A DNA stretch of 13,681 nucleotides from DG-33 sp964345105 (GTDB lineage Archaea; Hadarchaeota; Hadarchaeia; Hadarchaeales; Hadarchaeaceae): positions 1 to 13,681 of the forward strand of contig CAYFPZ010000028.1 in the NCBI GenBank assembly GCA_964345105.1, written 5' to 3'. The notes under the pieces were generated by a model. The model was not told the origin of the DNA. It saw nothing but the letters and a program-made list of their open reading frames with translations, and made no database searches. The position numbers and the translations under genes were made by a program. This document shows, in pieces, positions 1-7,483 of this stretch (position 1 is its first letter; every line of letters starts with the position of its first letter).

Positions 1-2580
1 ATGCGTGATAGTGCAGATAACTGTATTACAATCTGTAGCATGGAAAACATCGACCCTATGGGAATTCACACTGGCGAGAGTATGGTCGTCGCTCCGGCTC
101 AAACGCTTTCCGATCAAGAGCATCAAACCCTAAGATCTGTTTCCCTGAAAGTAATTCGAGCCCTTAAACTAAACGGTGGCTGCAACATTCAGTTCGCCGT
201 TAATCCAGACAAATTCGAGTACTATGTGATCGAAGTTAATCCAAGAGTCAGCCGTTCCTCTGCGCTTGCATCTAAAGCCACGGGTTACCCGATTGCCAGG
301 ATAGCGACGAAACTAGCGCTTGGGATGACTCTGGATGAAATTTCCAACCCTGTTACTAAGGATACCCCCGCTTCATTCGAGCCAACCCTTGACTACGTGG
401 TAATCAAAGTCCCGCGTTGGCCGTTTGATAAATTTCCAGAAGCCGACCAAACGATAGGTACACAAATGAAGTCCACAGGAGAAGTGATGGCAATCGGACG
501 GACATTCGAAGAAGCATTCCAAAAGGCGATACGTTCACTCGAAATCGGAAGGTTTGGACTCGGTGGAGACGGAAGGGACAAACCTATCATCGACATCGAG
601 CCTCTAAAGTGGCAGCTAACCCACCCAAATGACCAACGAATTTTCTTGATTAGAGACGCTCTCAAGTTGGGGATCGGTGTAGATAAAATATATCAACTAA
701 CGAAGATCGATCCTTGGTTCGTCTGGAAGTTTAAGCGAATTATCGATATGGAAGAAAAACTCAAGCGCATGTCGCTGAAAAATTCTGAAATAGGGAAAGT
801 CTTGGGAGAATCAAAGAGATTTGGTTTTTCGGATCGACAGCTCGCTTACTTGCTCAAAACCAACGAAAAGAATATCAAGCAACTTCGCAAGCAAACCGGA
901 ATCAAAACTTCTTTTAAAACAGTGGATACTTGCGCTGCCGAATTTGCAGCTAAGGCCCCATATTATTACTCGGGCTATGAACTTGTCGACGAGGTTCCGA
1001 CAAGCAAGCGAAAGAAGATAATTATCATAGGTGGAGGGCCAATACGGATCGGCCAAGGAATAGAATTTGATTATTGTTGTGTTCACTCAGTACTGGCTCT
1101 GCGGGAGGAGGGAATCGAAGCTATCATCATCAACAATAACCCGGAAACCGTCTCCACCGATTCAGACACGTCTGACAAGCTTTACTTCGAGCCGCTTACA
1201 TTTGAGGATGCGATGCATGTAATCGAGAAGGAAAAGCCATATGGAGTGATTTTACAGTTCGGAGGTCAAACTCCAATAAATCTTGCAGTTCCACTGGCTA
1301 AGGCTGGCGTTAAGGTTCTCGGAACCTCAGCTGAAAGTATTGACATTGCTGAAGATAGAGAGCGCTTTAACAAACTTCTCAGGAAATTGAAAATTCCTCA
1401 GCCCGAAGGAAGCACCGCTTTCTCAGCCGTGGAAGCAAAAAAGATAGCGAAAAAAATTGGCTACCCTGTCTTGGTGAGACCAAGCTATGTTCTCGGTGGA
1501 CGTGCCATGGTGCGGGTGCACGATGAAATCGAACTCGCACGCTACATGGAAGAAGCCACGAAGGTCTCGGAGGAGCATCCCGTCCTCATCGACAAGTTCC
1601 TCTCCCAAGCGATTGAAGTCGATGTTGATGCGGTTTCTGATGGTAAACGAACTTTCATCGGTGGAATCTTGGAGCACATCGAAGAAGCCGGTGTTCATTC
1701 GGGAGATGCAGCCATGGTTATGCCGCCTCAAATTCTGAGCGAGAAAGCTATCAAGACAATCAAGAAGTACACCATTAGGCTTGCAAGAGAGTTAAAAGTT
1801 ATCGGGCTGATGAACATCCAGTATGCGGTCAAAAATGATTTAGTCTACGTGCTCGAGGTAAATCCGCGGGCGAGCCGTACGGTACCTTTTATATCGAAGG
1901 CGATTGGAATTCCCTTAGCTAAAGTTGCCACCAAAGTTATGCTTGGACATTCACTCGACGATCTTGGAATTCCGAAAGATGTAAAGATACCTTATGTTTG
2001 TGTGAAGGAATCAGTCTTTCCTTTCATTAAACTTCCCGGCGTTGATCCGGTTCTAGGCCCGGAAATGAAGTCGACGGGTGAAGTCATGGGTATAGACCGT
2101 GACCCGGGTAGGGCATTTTTCAAGGCCCAGCTGGCGGCCGGTAACAAGCTCCCAACTTCGGGGAGGATATTCATGAGTGTACGAAAGGGGGATCAACAGG
2201 AGTTCGTCCCGGTTGCAAGAAAGCTTAAGAAAATTGGATTCGAGATCTTGGCCACGGATGGCACGGGTGATGTGCTCCAAAAAGCTGGCGTCGAATCAAA
2301 ACTAGTATTGAAAGTTTCCCAAGGGCGTCCAAACATCATCGATTACATTCGTGCTGGCGATGTCGATTTAATTATCAATACCCCAACCGTCGGACGAGAT
2401 ACGGTGCGTGATGGGTACCAGATCCGGCGGGCGGCAATAGATCTTGGAATTCCTTATATTACAACTCTAACGAGCGCGAGTGCTGCCGTTCAGGCAATAG
2501 AGAGAATATTGAAGGGAAAAATTGAAATTAGGTCGCTCAATGAATACCATACTGAGGTAAAGAAGATTCAAACGATTTGA
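1..2580 (+). CDS. carB: Carbamoyl-phosphate synthase large subunit (3' part; 5' end outside window)
   Basis: CarB makes carbamoyl phosphate from bicarbonate, ammonia delivered by the CarA glutaminase and two ATP, for pyrimidine and arginine synthesis in the cytoplasm. The 859 visible codons match the family from about residue 225 of a roughly 1,070-residue protein. The ATG at base 1 is therefore an internal methionine and the gene is cut by the window edge. Visible parts in order: the end of the first ATP-grasp half (NCITICSMENIDPMGIHTGE near residue 8; EVNPRVSRSSALASKATGYP near 78), the oligomerisation region (about 190-320), the second synthetase half starting with GGGPIRIGQGIEFDYCCVH (about 341-359), its ATP-grasp motif VRPSYVLGGRAM (about 493), EVNPRASRT (about 619), and a C-terminal MGS-like allosteric domain from about residue 725 to the stop. 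The frame is intact. It converges on purH with 42 bases between the stops. Confidence 0.97.
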   Translation: MRDSADNCITICSMENIDPMGIHTGESMVVAPAQTLSDQEHQTLRSVSLKVIRALKLNGGCNIQFAVNPDKFEYYVIEVNPRVSRSSALASKATGYPIARIATKLALGMTLDEISNPVTKDTPASFEPTLDYVVIKVPRWPFDKFPEADQTIGTQMKSTGEVMAIGRTFEEAFQKAIRSLEIGRFGLGGDGRDKPIIDIEPLKWQLTHPNDQRIFLIRDALKLGIGVDKIYQLTKIDPWFVWKFKRIIDMEEKLKRMSLKNSEIGKVLGESKRFGFSDRQLAYLLKTNEKNIKQLRKQTGIKTSFKTVDTCAAEFAAKAPYYYSGYELVDEVPTSKRKKIIIIGGGPIRIGQGIEFDYCCVHSVLALREEGIEAIIINNNPETVSTDSDTSDKLYFEPLTFEDAMHVIEKEKPYGVILQFGGQTPINLAVPLAKAGVKVLGTSAESIDIAEDRERFNKLLRKLKIPQPEGSTAFSAVEAKKIAKKIGYPVLVRPSYVLGGRAMVRVHDEIELARYMEEATKVSEEHPVLIDKFLSQAIEVDVDAVSDGKRTFIGGILEHIEEAGVHSGDAAMVMPPQILSEKAIKTIKKYTIRLARELKVIGLMNIQYAVKNDLVYVLEVNPRASRTVPFISKAIGIPLAKVATKVMLGHSLDDLGIPKDVKIPYVCVKESVFPFIKLPGVDPVLGPEMKSTGEVMGIDRDPGRAFFKAQLAAGNKLPTSGRIFMSVRKGDQQEFVPVARKLKKIGFEILATDGTGDVLQKAGVESKLVLKVSQGRPNIIDYIRAGDVDLIINTPTVGRDTVRDGYQIRRAAIDLGIPYITTLTSASAAVQAIERILKGKIEIRSLNEYHTEVKKIQTI

Positions 2581-2586
2581 TGCCTC

Positions 2587-2604
2587 AAAAATCATAGATT
2601 TTTT
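2587..2604. terminator. Candidate bidirectional terminator between carB and purH
   Basis: The 42-base gap between the convergent carB and purH stops holds a perfect 7-base inverted repeat, AAAAATC and GATTTTT, around a 3-base ATA loop. It gives a T6 run on the plus strand and a T5 run on the minus strand, so it could end both transcripts. Archaeal termination relies mainly on T-rich tracts, so the T runs may matter more than the weak A/T hairpin. The role is inferred from position. Confidence 0.5.
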
Positions 2605-2622
2605 GGTTTATCAAGTAGGTCT

Positions 2623-4161
2623 TCAGTGTTTGAATACTCTCATGCCGCTAAATACCATCGCTATACCATATTCGTTCGCAGCATCGATAATTTCTTGATC
2701 TCTGATCGACCCCCCCGGCTGGATAATGGCAGTTACACCAGCATCTGCAACGACATCAACAACATCCCTAAATGGCAAAAATCCATCACTCGCCACCACA
2801 GCGCCTTTCACATTTCCCCCGCCTTTGTTCACTGCAGTGCGCGCAGCATCTACTCTGCTGGGCTGTCCAAAACCAACTGCGACCGTTCTTTCTCCCTTCG
2901 TGAAAATCAACGCGTTTGATTTGCAATATCGGGCAACTTTAAACGCAAACAGCAAGGATTTCATTTCCTCATCGGTTGGGACTCTCTTGGTCACGATTTT
3001 GAGATTGCGCACGTCTAACTCCCTTACATCCCTATCTTGGACGAGCAATCCCCCCACAACAGACCTTATTTCTTTCCCATCTCTCCTACTTGGTTCTAGT
3101 TCAACCTCTAGCAGACGTATATTCTTTTTTTTCTTCGAGATATCCAAAGCTTCTCGACTAAATTTTGGGGTGATGATCGCCTCTAAAAATACGCTTGACA
3201 TCTCCCGTGCCGTCTCCGCATCAACTTCCCTATTTAGAGCGACTATCCCACCGTACGCCGATAGCGGGTCCGTTTGATATGCTAGTTTGTATGCGTCGAA
3301 AATCCTCTCGGCTGTCGCCACACCAATTGGGCTGGTGTGCTTCACGATAACACAGGTTGGATTTTCAAATTCCTTCACGAGTTCAAGAGAGGCTCCTAAG
3401 TCAAGGATGTTGTTATACGACAGTTCCTTTCCCCATAACTTTCTTGCGTTCACGATGCTGGGTTCTTTGATATCCTCTCCATAAAATGCGGCTTTTTGGT
3501 GCGGGTTCGCACCGTAGCGTAAATTTTGAATTTTCTTATAAGTTAAAGAAAGTGTTTCCGGAAACTCTTCTCCGCGAAACATTCTCCGTAGGTAATTTGA
3601 AATTATTGTATCATATCTTGCGGTGTGGGCAAATGCTTTCAAAGCTAGCTTTTCTCTCGTTTTATCGCTTAGTTCGCAGTCTTTTTCCCTCAACTCCTTT
3701 AAAACCTCATCATATTCATTAGGATTAACAATCACCACAACATTTCTGTAATTTTTCGCTGCGGAGCGAAGCATCGCTGGCCCGCCGATGTCTATATTTT
3801 CAATCGCCTCTTCAATTGTGCCGCCGCTTCGGATTGTTTTCTCAAATGGGTAAAGATTTACAATTACTAGATCTATAGGTTCGATATCATGCTTTCTCAA
3901 CTCTCGTATGTGCTCTCCTTTCTCCCTGATTGCGAGGATTCCTCCATGCACTTTTGGGTGAAGAGTCTTAACTCTACCTTCCAATATTTCTGGAAAACCA
4001 GTGAAATCCGAAATTTCTTTTACTTTTGCTCCGCTTTCTTTTAAAACTTTTGCGGTCCCACCGGTTGAGATGATTTCGATACCCAGCTCTTGAAGCCCTC
4101 TTGCAAACTCTACGATGCCAGTTTTGTCTGAAACGCTAATCAGTGCTCTTACAATTTTCAT
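2623..4161 (-). CDS. purH: Bifunctional AICAR formyltransferase / IMP cyclohydrolase
   Basis: PurH carries out the last two steps to IMP: formylation of AICAR by 10-formyl-tetrahydrofolate, then ring closure. At 512 residues it has the length of the full fused enzyme. The N-terminal cyclohydrolase (about 1-195) shows ISVSDKTG (8-15), STGGTAKVL, EGRVKTLHPKVHGG (61-74) and the IDIGGPAMLRSAAKN loop (123-137). The formyltransferase half shows RYGANPHQKA (215-224), VKHTSPIG (273-280) with the catalytic Lys-His pair, GFGQPSRVDA (430-439), ASDGFLPF and QPGGSIRDQE (481-490). The usual KHxNPCG motif is altered to KHTSPIG. The start at 4161 is preceded by GGGTG at a suitable distance. It lies 45 bases after guaA on the same strand and may be co-transcribed. 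Many archaea use PurP/PurO instead, so a fused PurH together with FolD and PurN indicates folate-dependent formyl transfer. Confidence 0.97.
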   Translation of the reverse strand: MKIVRALISVSDKTGIVEFARGLQELGIEIISTGGTAKVLKESGAKVKEISDFTGFPEILEGRVKTLHPKVHGGILAIREKGEHIRELRKHDIEPIDLVIVNLYPFEKTIRSGGTIEEAIENIDIGGPAMLRSAAKNYRNVVVIVNPNEYDEVLKELREKDCELSDKTREKLALKAFAHTARYDTIISNYLRRMFRGEEFPETLSLTYKKIQNLRYGANPHQKAAFYGEDIKEPSIVNARKLWGKELSYNNILDLGASLELVKEFENPTCVIVKHTSPIGVATAERIFDAYKLAYQTDPLSAYGGIVALNREVDAETAREMSSVFLEAIITPKFSREALDISKKKKNIRLLEVELEPSRRDGKEIRSVVGGLLVQDRDVRELDVRNLKIVTKRVPTDEEMKSLLFAFKVARYCKSNALIFTKGERTVAVGFGQPSRVDAARTAVNKGGGNVKGAVVASDGFLPFRDVVDVVADAGVTAIIQPGGSIRDQEIIDAANEYGIAMVFSGMRVFKH

Positions 4162-4177
4162 GCTGCACCCAAAGTCC

Positions 4178-4192
4178 AGATAATCAAAGGGA
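4178..4192 (-). repeat. 15-base repeat, copy 1 (guaA-purH gap)
   Basis: AGATAATCAAAGGGA on the plus strand (TCCCTTTGATTATCT on the coding strand of the neighbours) occurs here, just after the guaA stop, and identically at 5243-5257 just after the gdhA stop. The function is unknown. A pyrimidine-rich 3'-end signal is one possibility. Confidence 0.45.
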
Positions 4193-4206
4193 GATAAAGG
4201 TTTTCG

Positions 4207-5145
4207 TTATTCGTACTCTATTGTCGCCGGAGGCTTGTCAGTTAGATCGTAAAGAACGCGAGTGACTGTCGGGATTTTTTCTCTTATCCTCCCCTCGATC
4301 CGCTTCAACACCTGCCATGGGAGCTCGACGGACTTTGCGGTCACGGCATCCTTTGACTGCACCGCTCGAATCACTATTATTTCTCCGTACTTTCTCTCCC
4401 TATCCACCGTCACTCCGGTCGCTTTGTCACCCATCGCTATCGCAAATGCTTGGAAACACGGAATGTCCTTGGTCTCTTCCTCTACAATTTCCGTGGCTTC
4501 CCTCACCAAATCTGCCTTCTCGGGAGTTACTTCACCCAAGATTCTGACCGAGAGGCCGGGGCCTGGGAAAGGCCTTCGCTCGTAGACTTCAGCTGGCATC
4601 CCTAGCACTTTGGCCACTTCGCGAACCTCTGGCTTGTAGAGATCCTTCAGAGGCTCCAAAACTTTGAAACCGTACTTTTGGAGAGGATGAATCCCGATTT
4701 GCTCTAAAACATTGTGCTGGGTCTTCACGCCCGCTGTTGTTTCCGCCACGTCTGCAGCTATAGTGCCCTGTAGCAAGTACTCTGCTCCCAACTCGCGCGC
4801 AATTCCGCCGAAAACTCGATAGAACGTTTCTCTAAACGCCTTCCTTTTTTCTTCCGGGTCGGTTAGGCCTTTGAGTGCTTTAAAGAACTCGTCGCTCACG
4901 TCGTAAAGTTTAATATTTACTCCCAATCGCTTGAAACAATCAACTACTTGCTCGGGCTCCCCCTTCCTCATCAACCCGTCATCGAGGAAGACAGCGGTTA
5001 ACCTATTGCCAACCGCAAGGTGCCCCAGCATCGTCGTGACGGAACTATCCACGCCGCCCGAAGTTGCCACAACCGCCTTTTTATCTTCTATAGTGGCCTT
5101 TAACCATTTGATTTTTTCCTCGAGGAATTTCTGAGGTTCGAACAT
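4207..5145 (-). CDS. guaA: GMP synthase ATP-pyrophosphatase subunit (split archaeal form)
   Basis: This subunit adenylates XMP and aminates it to GMP with ammonia that a separate glutaminase subunit normally supplies. The 312-residue protein begins directly with the PPase domain and has no class I glutaminase part, as is usual in archaea; the partner gene is not in this window. Motifs: the pyrophosphate loop SGGVDSS (29-35), KTQHNV (141-146), the XMP-binding RRPFPGPGL (190-198) and the family C-terminus DLTDKPPATIEYE (300-312), so the gene is complete. The ATG at 5145 is preceded by AAAGGTAAT, close to the archaeal ribosome-binding consensus, and by a TATA-like box at 5186-5195. It sits downstream of gdhA and 45 bases upstream of purH, linking GMP formation to IMP formation. 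Confidence 0.96.
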   Translation of the reverse strand: MFEPQKFLEEKIKWLKATIEDKKAVVATSGGVDSSVTTMLGHLAVGNRLTAVFLDDGLMRKGEPEQVVDCFKRLGVNIKLYDVSDEFFKALKGLTDPEEKRKAFRETFYRVFGGIARELGAEYLLQGTIAADVAETTAGVKTQHNVLEQIGIHPLQKYGFKVLEPLKDLYKPEVREVAKVLGMPAEVYERRPFPGPGLSVRILGEVTPEKADLVREATEIVEEETKDIPCFQAFAIAMGDKATGVTVDRERKYGEIIVIRAVQSKDAVTAKSVELPWQVLKRIEGRIREKIPTVTRVLYDLTDKPPATIEYE

Positions 5146-5185
5146 TTGATTACCTTTACATCTTTTAAGTATTTTTCACTGTAAC

Positions 5186-5195
5186 ATATTAAAAA
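5186..5195 (-). promoter_or_regulatory. TATA box, guaA promoter
   Basis: The minus strand reads TTTTTAATAT, an archaeal TATA-like element. Transcription would begin about 25 bases downstream near 5164, giving a leader of roughly 18 bases that includes the AAAGGTAAT ribosome-binding sequence. A second A/T-rich stretch (ACTTAAAAG, about 5163-5171) lies nearer the start, so the exact box is not certain. Confidence 0.5.
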
Positions 5196-5242
5196 CCTAA
5201 AGTTTGATTGTAAATGTACCTAATGGGAGAGTAGGGTGTACA

Positions 5243-5257
5243 AGATAATCAAAGGGA
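5243..5257 (-). repeat. 15-base repeat, copy 2 (gdhA-guaA gap)
   Basis: This is the second identical copy of AGATAATCAAAGGGA (plus-strand reading). It lies 21 bases past the gdhA stop and about 98 bases before the guaA start. Both copies sit directly 3' of a minus-strand gene in the same orientation. Confidence 0.45.
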
Positions 5258-5278
5258 AATTGCCCGAATAAAGATGAA

Positions 5279-6526
5279 CTAAATCCAACCACGGATTTTC
5301 ATTGCTTCAGCAACTCTCTTAACAGCGACTGCATAAGCAGCCTGGCGCATGTTTATGTTATATTCCTTAGAAGCGTTCAGAACCGAGGAATATGCGGCCG
5401 TCATTTTATCACTTAAACGTTCGTGAATTTCCTTTTCGCTCCAATAATACATGTAGAAATTCTGCACCATCTCAAAATAGGAAACTGTCACTCCGCCAGC
5501 ATTGCATAAGAAATCAGGTATCACATGAACACCATTTTTATATAGAATATCATCAGCTTCCGGTGTAATTGGACCATTGGCCAACTCAGCGACGATTTTG
5601 GCTTTAATGTTTGGCGCATTCTTTTCAGTAATAACATTTTCTAAAGCGGCAGGGATGAGTATATCCACTTCGAGTTCTAGCAGTTGTTCATTGGAAATAG
5701 GTTTAGTATTCGGAAAATTGATTACTGAACCTGTCTTAGCCTTGTGCTCAAGAACTGCTTTCGGGTCAAGACCTTCCTTGCTGAATATACCGCCCTTGCT
5801 ATCGCTGACAGCAACTATCTTAGATCCGAAAAGAATTTTGGCAAGATATGCGGCATAATACCCGGCATTACCGTAGCCTTGCACGGCAATGGTAGCTTTC
5901 TTAAGGTCTATCCCGCAAACTTTTGCCGCTTCACGAACTGTGTGTAGACCACCCCGGGCTGTTGCATCACCGCGTCCGGCAGAACCACCCACGCCGAGCG
6001 GTTTACCGGTGACGACACCAAATCGAGTCTTTCCAGCAATTTTTGAGTATTCGTCCATCATCCAAGCCATTACTTGAGGATTGGTGTAGACATCTGGCGC
6101 GGGAATATCTTTGTCTGGACCAATAAATTGCCATACTTGGTTGATGTATGCCCGACTCAAACGTTCCAACTCACCTTGAGACATCTGTTTTGGGTTGCAG
6201 ATAACCCCGCCTTTTGCCCCCCCAAGAGGCAAGTCAAGAAGGGCACATTTCCATGTCATCCAAGCTGCAAGTGCCCGCACTGTATCGATTGTTTCATCAG
6301 GATGGAATCGAATTCCTCCTTTTGTCGGGCCTCTCGCGTCATTGTATTGAACCCTGAATCCTTGGAATACTTTGATGGAGCCGTCATCCATGTGGATTGG
6401 TAAGGATACGTGAAGTTCACGCATCGGGACTCGAAGGATTTCATGTATATTAGGGTCTAACTTTAGAATCTTTGCACACTTGTCCAACTGTTTTTGCACG
6501 ACCTCAAATAGGTTAAGTTTTGTCAT
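5279..6526 (-). CDS. gdhA: Glutamate dehydrogenase (hexameric archaeal/bacterial type)
   Basis: The enzyme interconverts glutamate with 2-oxoglutarate and ammonia using NAD(P)H in the cytoplasm. Numbered from the chosen start, it shows GPTKGGIRFHP (67-77), the catalytic-lysine signature LPLGGAKGGV (99-108), DIPAPDVYTNP (140-150) and the Rossmann loop GYGNAG (217-222), then an intact C-terminus. I chose ATG 6526 (415 residues, the normal size for archaeal GDH). The longer reading from 6577 would begin upstream of the TATA box at 6561-6570, and a leader starting about 25 bases below that box falls just before 6526. ATG 6541 is the other option. Cofactor preference cannot be read safely. It heads a minus-strand group with guaA and purH and diverges from the purN-purD-purF group, so it is a plausible source or sink of ammonia for those genes. 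Confidence 0.95.
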   Translation of the reverse strand: MTKLNLFEVVQKQLDKCAKILKLDPNIHEILRVPMRELHVSLPIHMDDGSIKVFQGFRVQYNDARGPTKGGIRFHPDETIDTVRALAAWMTWKCALLDLPLGGAKGGVICNPKQMSQGELERLSRAYINQVWQFIGPDKDIPAPDVYTNPQVMAWMMDEYSKIAGKTRFGVVTGKPLGVGGSAGRGDATARGGLHTVREAAKVCGIDLKKATIAVQGYGNAGYYAAYLAKILFGSKIVAVSDSKGGIFSKEGLDPKAVLEHKAKTGSVINFPNTKPISNEQLLELEVDILIPAALENVITEKNAPNIKAKIVAELANGPITPEADDILYKNGVHVIPDFLCNAGGVTVSYFEMVQNFYMYYWSEKEIHERLSDKMTAAYSSVLNASKEYNINMRQAAYAVAVKRVAEAMKIRGWI

Positions 6527-6560
6527 TTCTTTTATCCCCATTCCTGATTTTATTTGTACT

Positions 6561-6570
6561 ATATTTAATA
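6561..6570 (-). promoter_or_regulatory. TATA box, gdhA promoter
   Basis: The minus strand reads TATTAAATAT, a strong archaeal TATA box. The expected start of transcription is around 6536-6540, giving a leader of roughly 10-14 bases before ATG 6526. This argues against translation from 6577. Confidence 0.65.
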
Positions 6571-6719
6571 GTTGCACTTATTGGGGAGATCCTGAAGTAC
6601 ACCTCCGCCGGGAAATCATAATCCGTTTCATGAGCTAGAAATAGAGGCTTTACCGAACCAATAAAACACCGAAAAAGTGCTGGAAAAAAGCTACTTGCGA
6701 GTACTGATACTGGGGATAG

Positions 6720-6728
6720 ATTAAAAAG
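6720..6728 (+). promoter_or_regulatory. Possible TATA box for the purN-purD-purF group
   Basis: ATTAAAAAG lies about 40 bases upstream of the chosen purN ATG (6765). Initiation about 25 bases downstream, near 6750, would leave a short leader that holds the GAGGATG ribosome-binding sequence (6754-6760). It would also exclude the GTG at 6735 as a start. The match to consensus is moderate. Confidence 0.4.
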
Positions 6729-6764
6729 AACTCAGTGAAAAACTTCATTGATAGAGGATGTCTT

Positions 6765-7481
6765 ATGAACGAAAATTTGAGGCCGATATACGAACCAAGA
6801 AGCGATAGAAAAATGCGGATTGTCGTGCTTTTTTCCGGGGGCGCCAGTGCTGTCCCCTTTATGATCGGAGGCGAAGGATACGAAGTCGTCGGTGCCATTT
6901 CTTCAAATAAAAATGCTTCTGGAATAAAAAAGGTTGAGGAGTTAGGCATACCAGTGGAAGTGGTGGACATCCATGATTTCTATGGGGACAAACCGATCAG
7001 GGACATGAGAATTAGAGAGGCCTACGATGAAAAACTTCTGTCAATTATAAAAGAGAGAAAGTGGGAACCGGATATAATCGCATGCTCGGGTTACATGTAT
7101 ATTTTGACCAAGTTTTTAAACGAATTTCCAGCTAAGGTCCTAAATGTACATCCTGCAGATTTAACGATAAAAGAAGGAGGGAAGAGGAAATATAAGGGGA
7201 GTAACGCGGTCGAAGAGCAAATGAAAGATGGTGAGAAAGTTACGAGGTCTACCATACACATAATGGATGAAAAACCAGACCACGGGCCTATCCTATTCGT
7301 ATCAGAAGGCCTACCGATAGAAAATAGAAGTCCAAAAGAACAACAAGAGCTCATGAAGGAAAAATGTGATGGGCCTGCTTACAGAAAAGCTCTTGAAATG
7401 TTATCAAAAGGAATGTTCGCCATCGACTCTGGCAAAAATGTTTATGTCAAGGATGGAGAAAATTGGGTTAAAAGGGTTTAG
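6765..7481 (+). CDS. purN: GAR formyltransferase, divergent PurN family
   Basis: PurN transfers a formyl group from 10-formyl-tetrahydrofolate to GAR, giving FGAR. The formyltransferase fold is recognisable: MRIVVLFSGGASAVPFM (17-33) replaces the usual SGxGSNLQ phosphate loop, followed by ACSGYMYIL (116-124), VLNVHP (125-130) with the catalytic Asn127 and His129, and MDEKPDHGPILF (167-178) with Asp172. The Asn-His-Asp catalytic set is therefore kept. Differences from typical PurN (about 190-210 residues): a 16-residue N-terminal extension, an insertion after HPADL, and a C-terminal tail, for 238 residues in total. ATG 6765 is preferred over GTG 6735 because GAGGATG lies just upstream. The stop is 2 bases before purD, so the two are surely co-transcribed. 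Twelve of 13 arginines use AGA/AGG. A relative acting on another substrate cannot be excluded. Confidence 0.84.
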   Translation: MNENLRPIYEPRSDRKMRIVVLFSGGASAVPFMIGGEGYEVVGAISSNKNASGIKKVEELGIPVEVVDIHDFYGDKPIRDMRIREAYDEKLLSIIKERKWEPDIIACSGYMYILTKFLNEFPAKVLNVHPADLTIKEGGKRKYKGSNAVEEQMKDGEKVTRSTIHIMDEKPDHGPILFVSEGLPIENRSPKEQQELMKEKCDGPAYRKALEMLSKGMFAIDSGKNVYVKDGENWVKRV

Positions 7482-7483
7482 AG

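Noticed and set aside
1..3. ATG at base 1 as the real start of carB
   Set aside because: The protein begins at about residue 225 of the family, in the middle of the first ATP-grasp domain, so the gene continues beyond the window edge.
3125..3134. Homopolymer T run inside purH as a possible frameshift site
   Set aside because: It encodes a short lysine run in a non-conserved loop and the purH frame is intact on both sides, so nothing suggests a break or programmed shift.
2726..3277. 183-codon open frame on the plus strand
   Set aside because: It lies entirely antisense to purH, is rich in Ser/Thr/Phe from the reverse frame, has no recognisable family and no promoter.
6527..6577. Longer gdhA start at 6577 (432 residues)
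   Set aside because: The extra codons cover and lie upstream of the TATA box at 6561-6570 and do not resemble GDH N-termini; 6526 gives normal length.
6650..6970. 106-codon minus-strand frame across the start of purN
   Set aside because: It overlaps the purN coding region antisense, has no homology signal, and its composition follows the reverse of purN.
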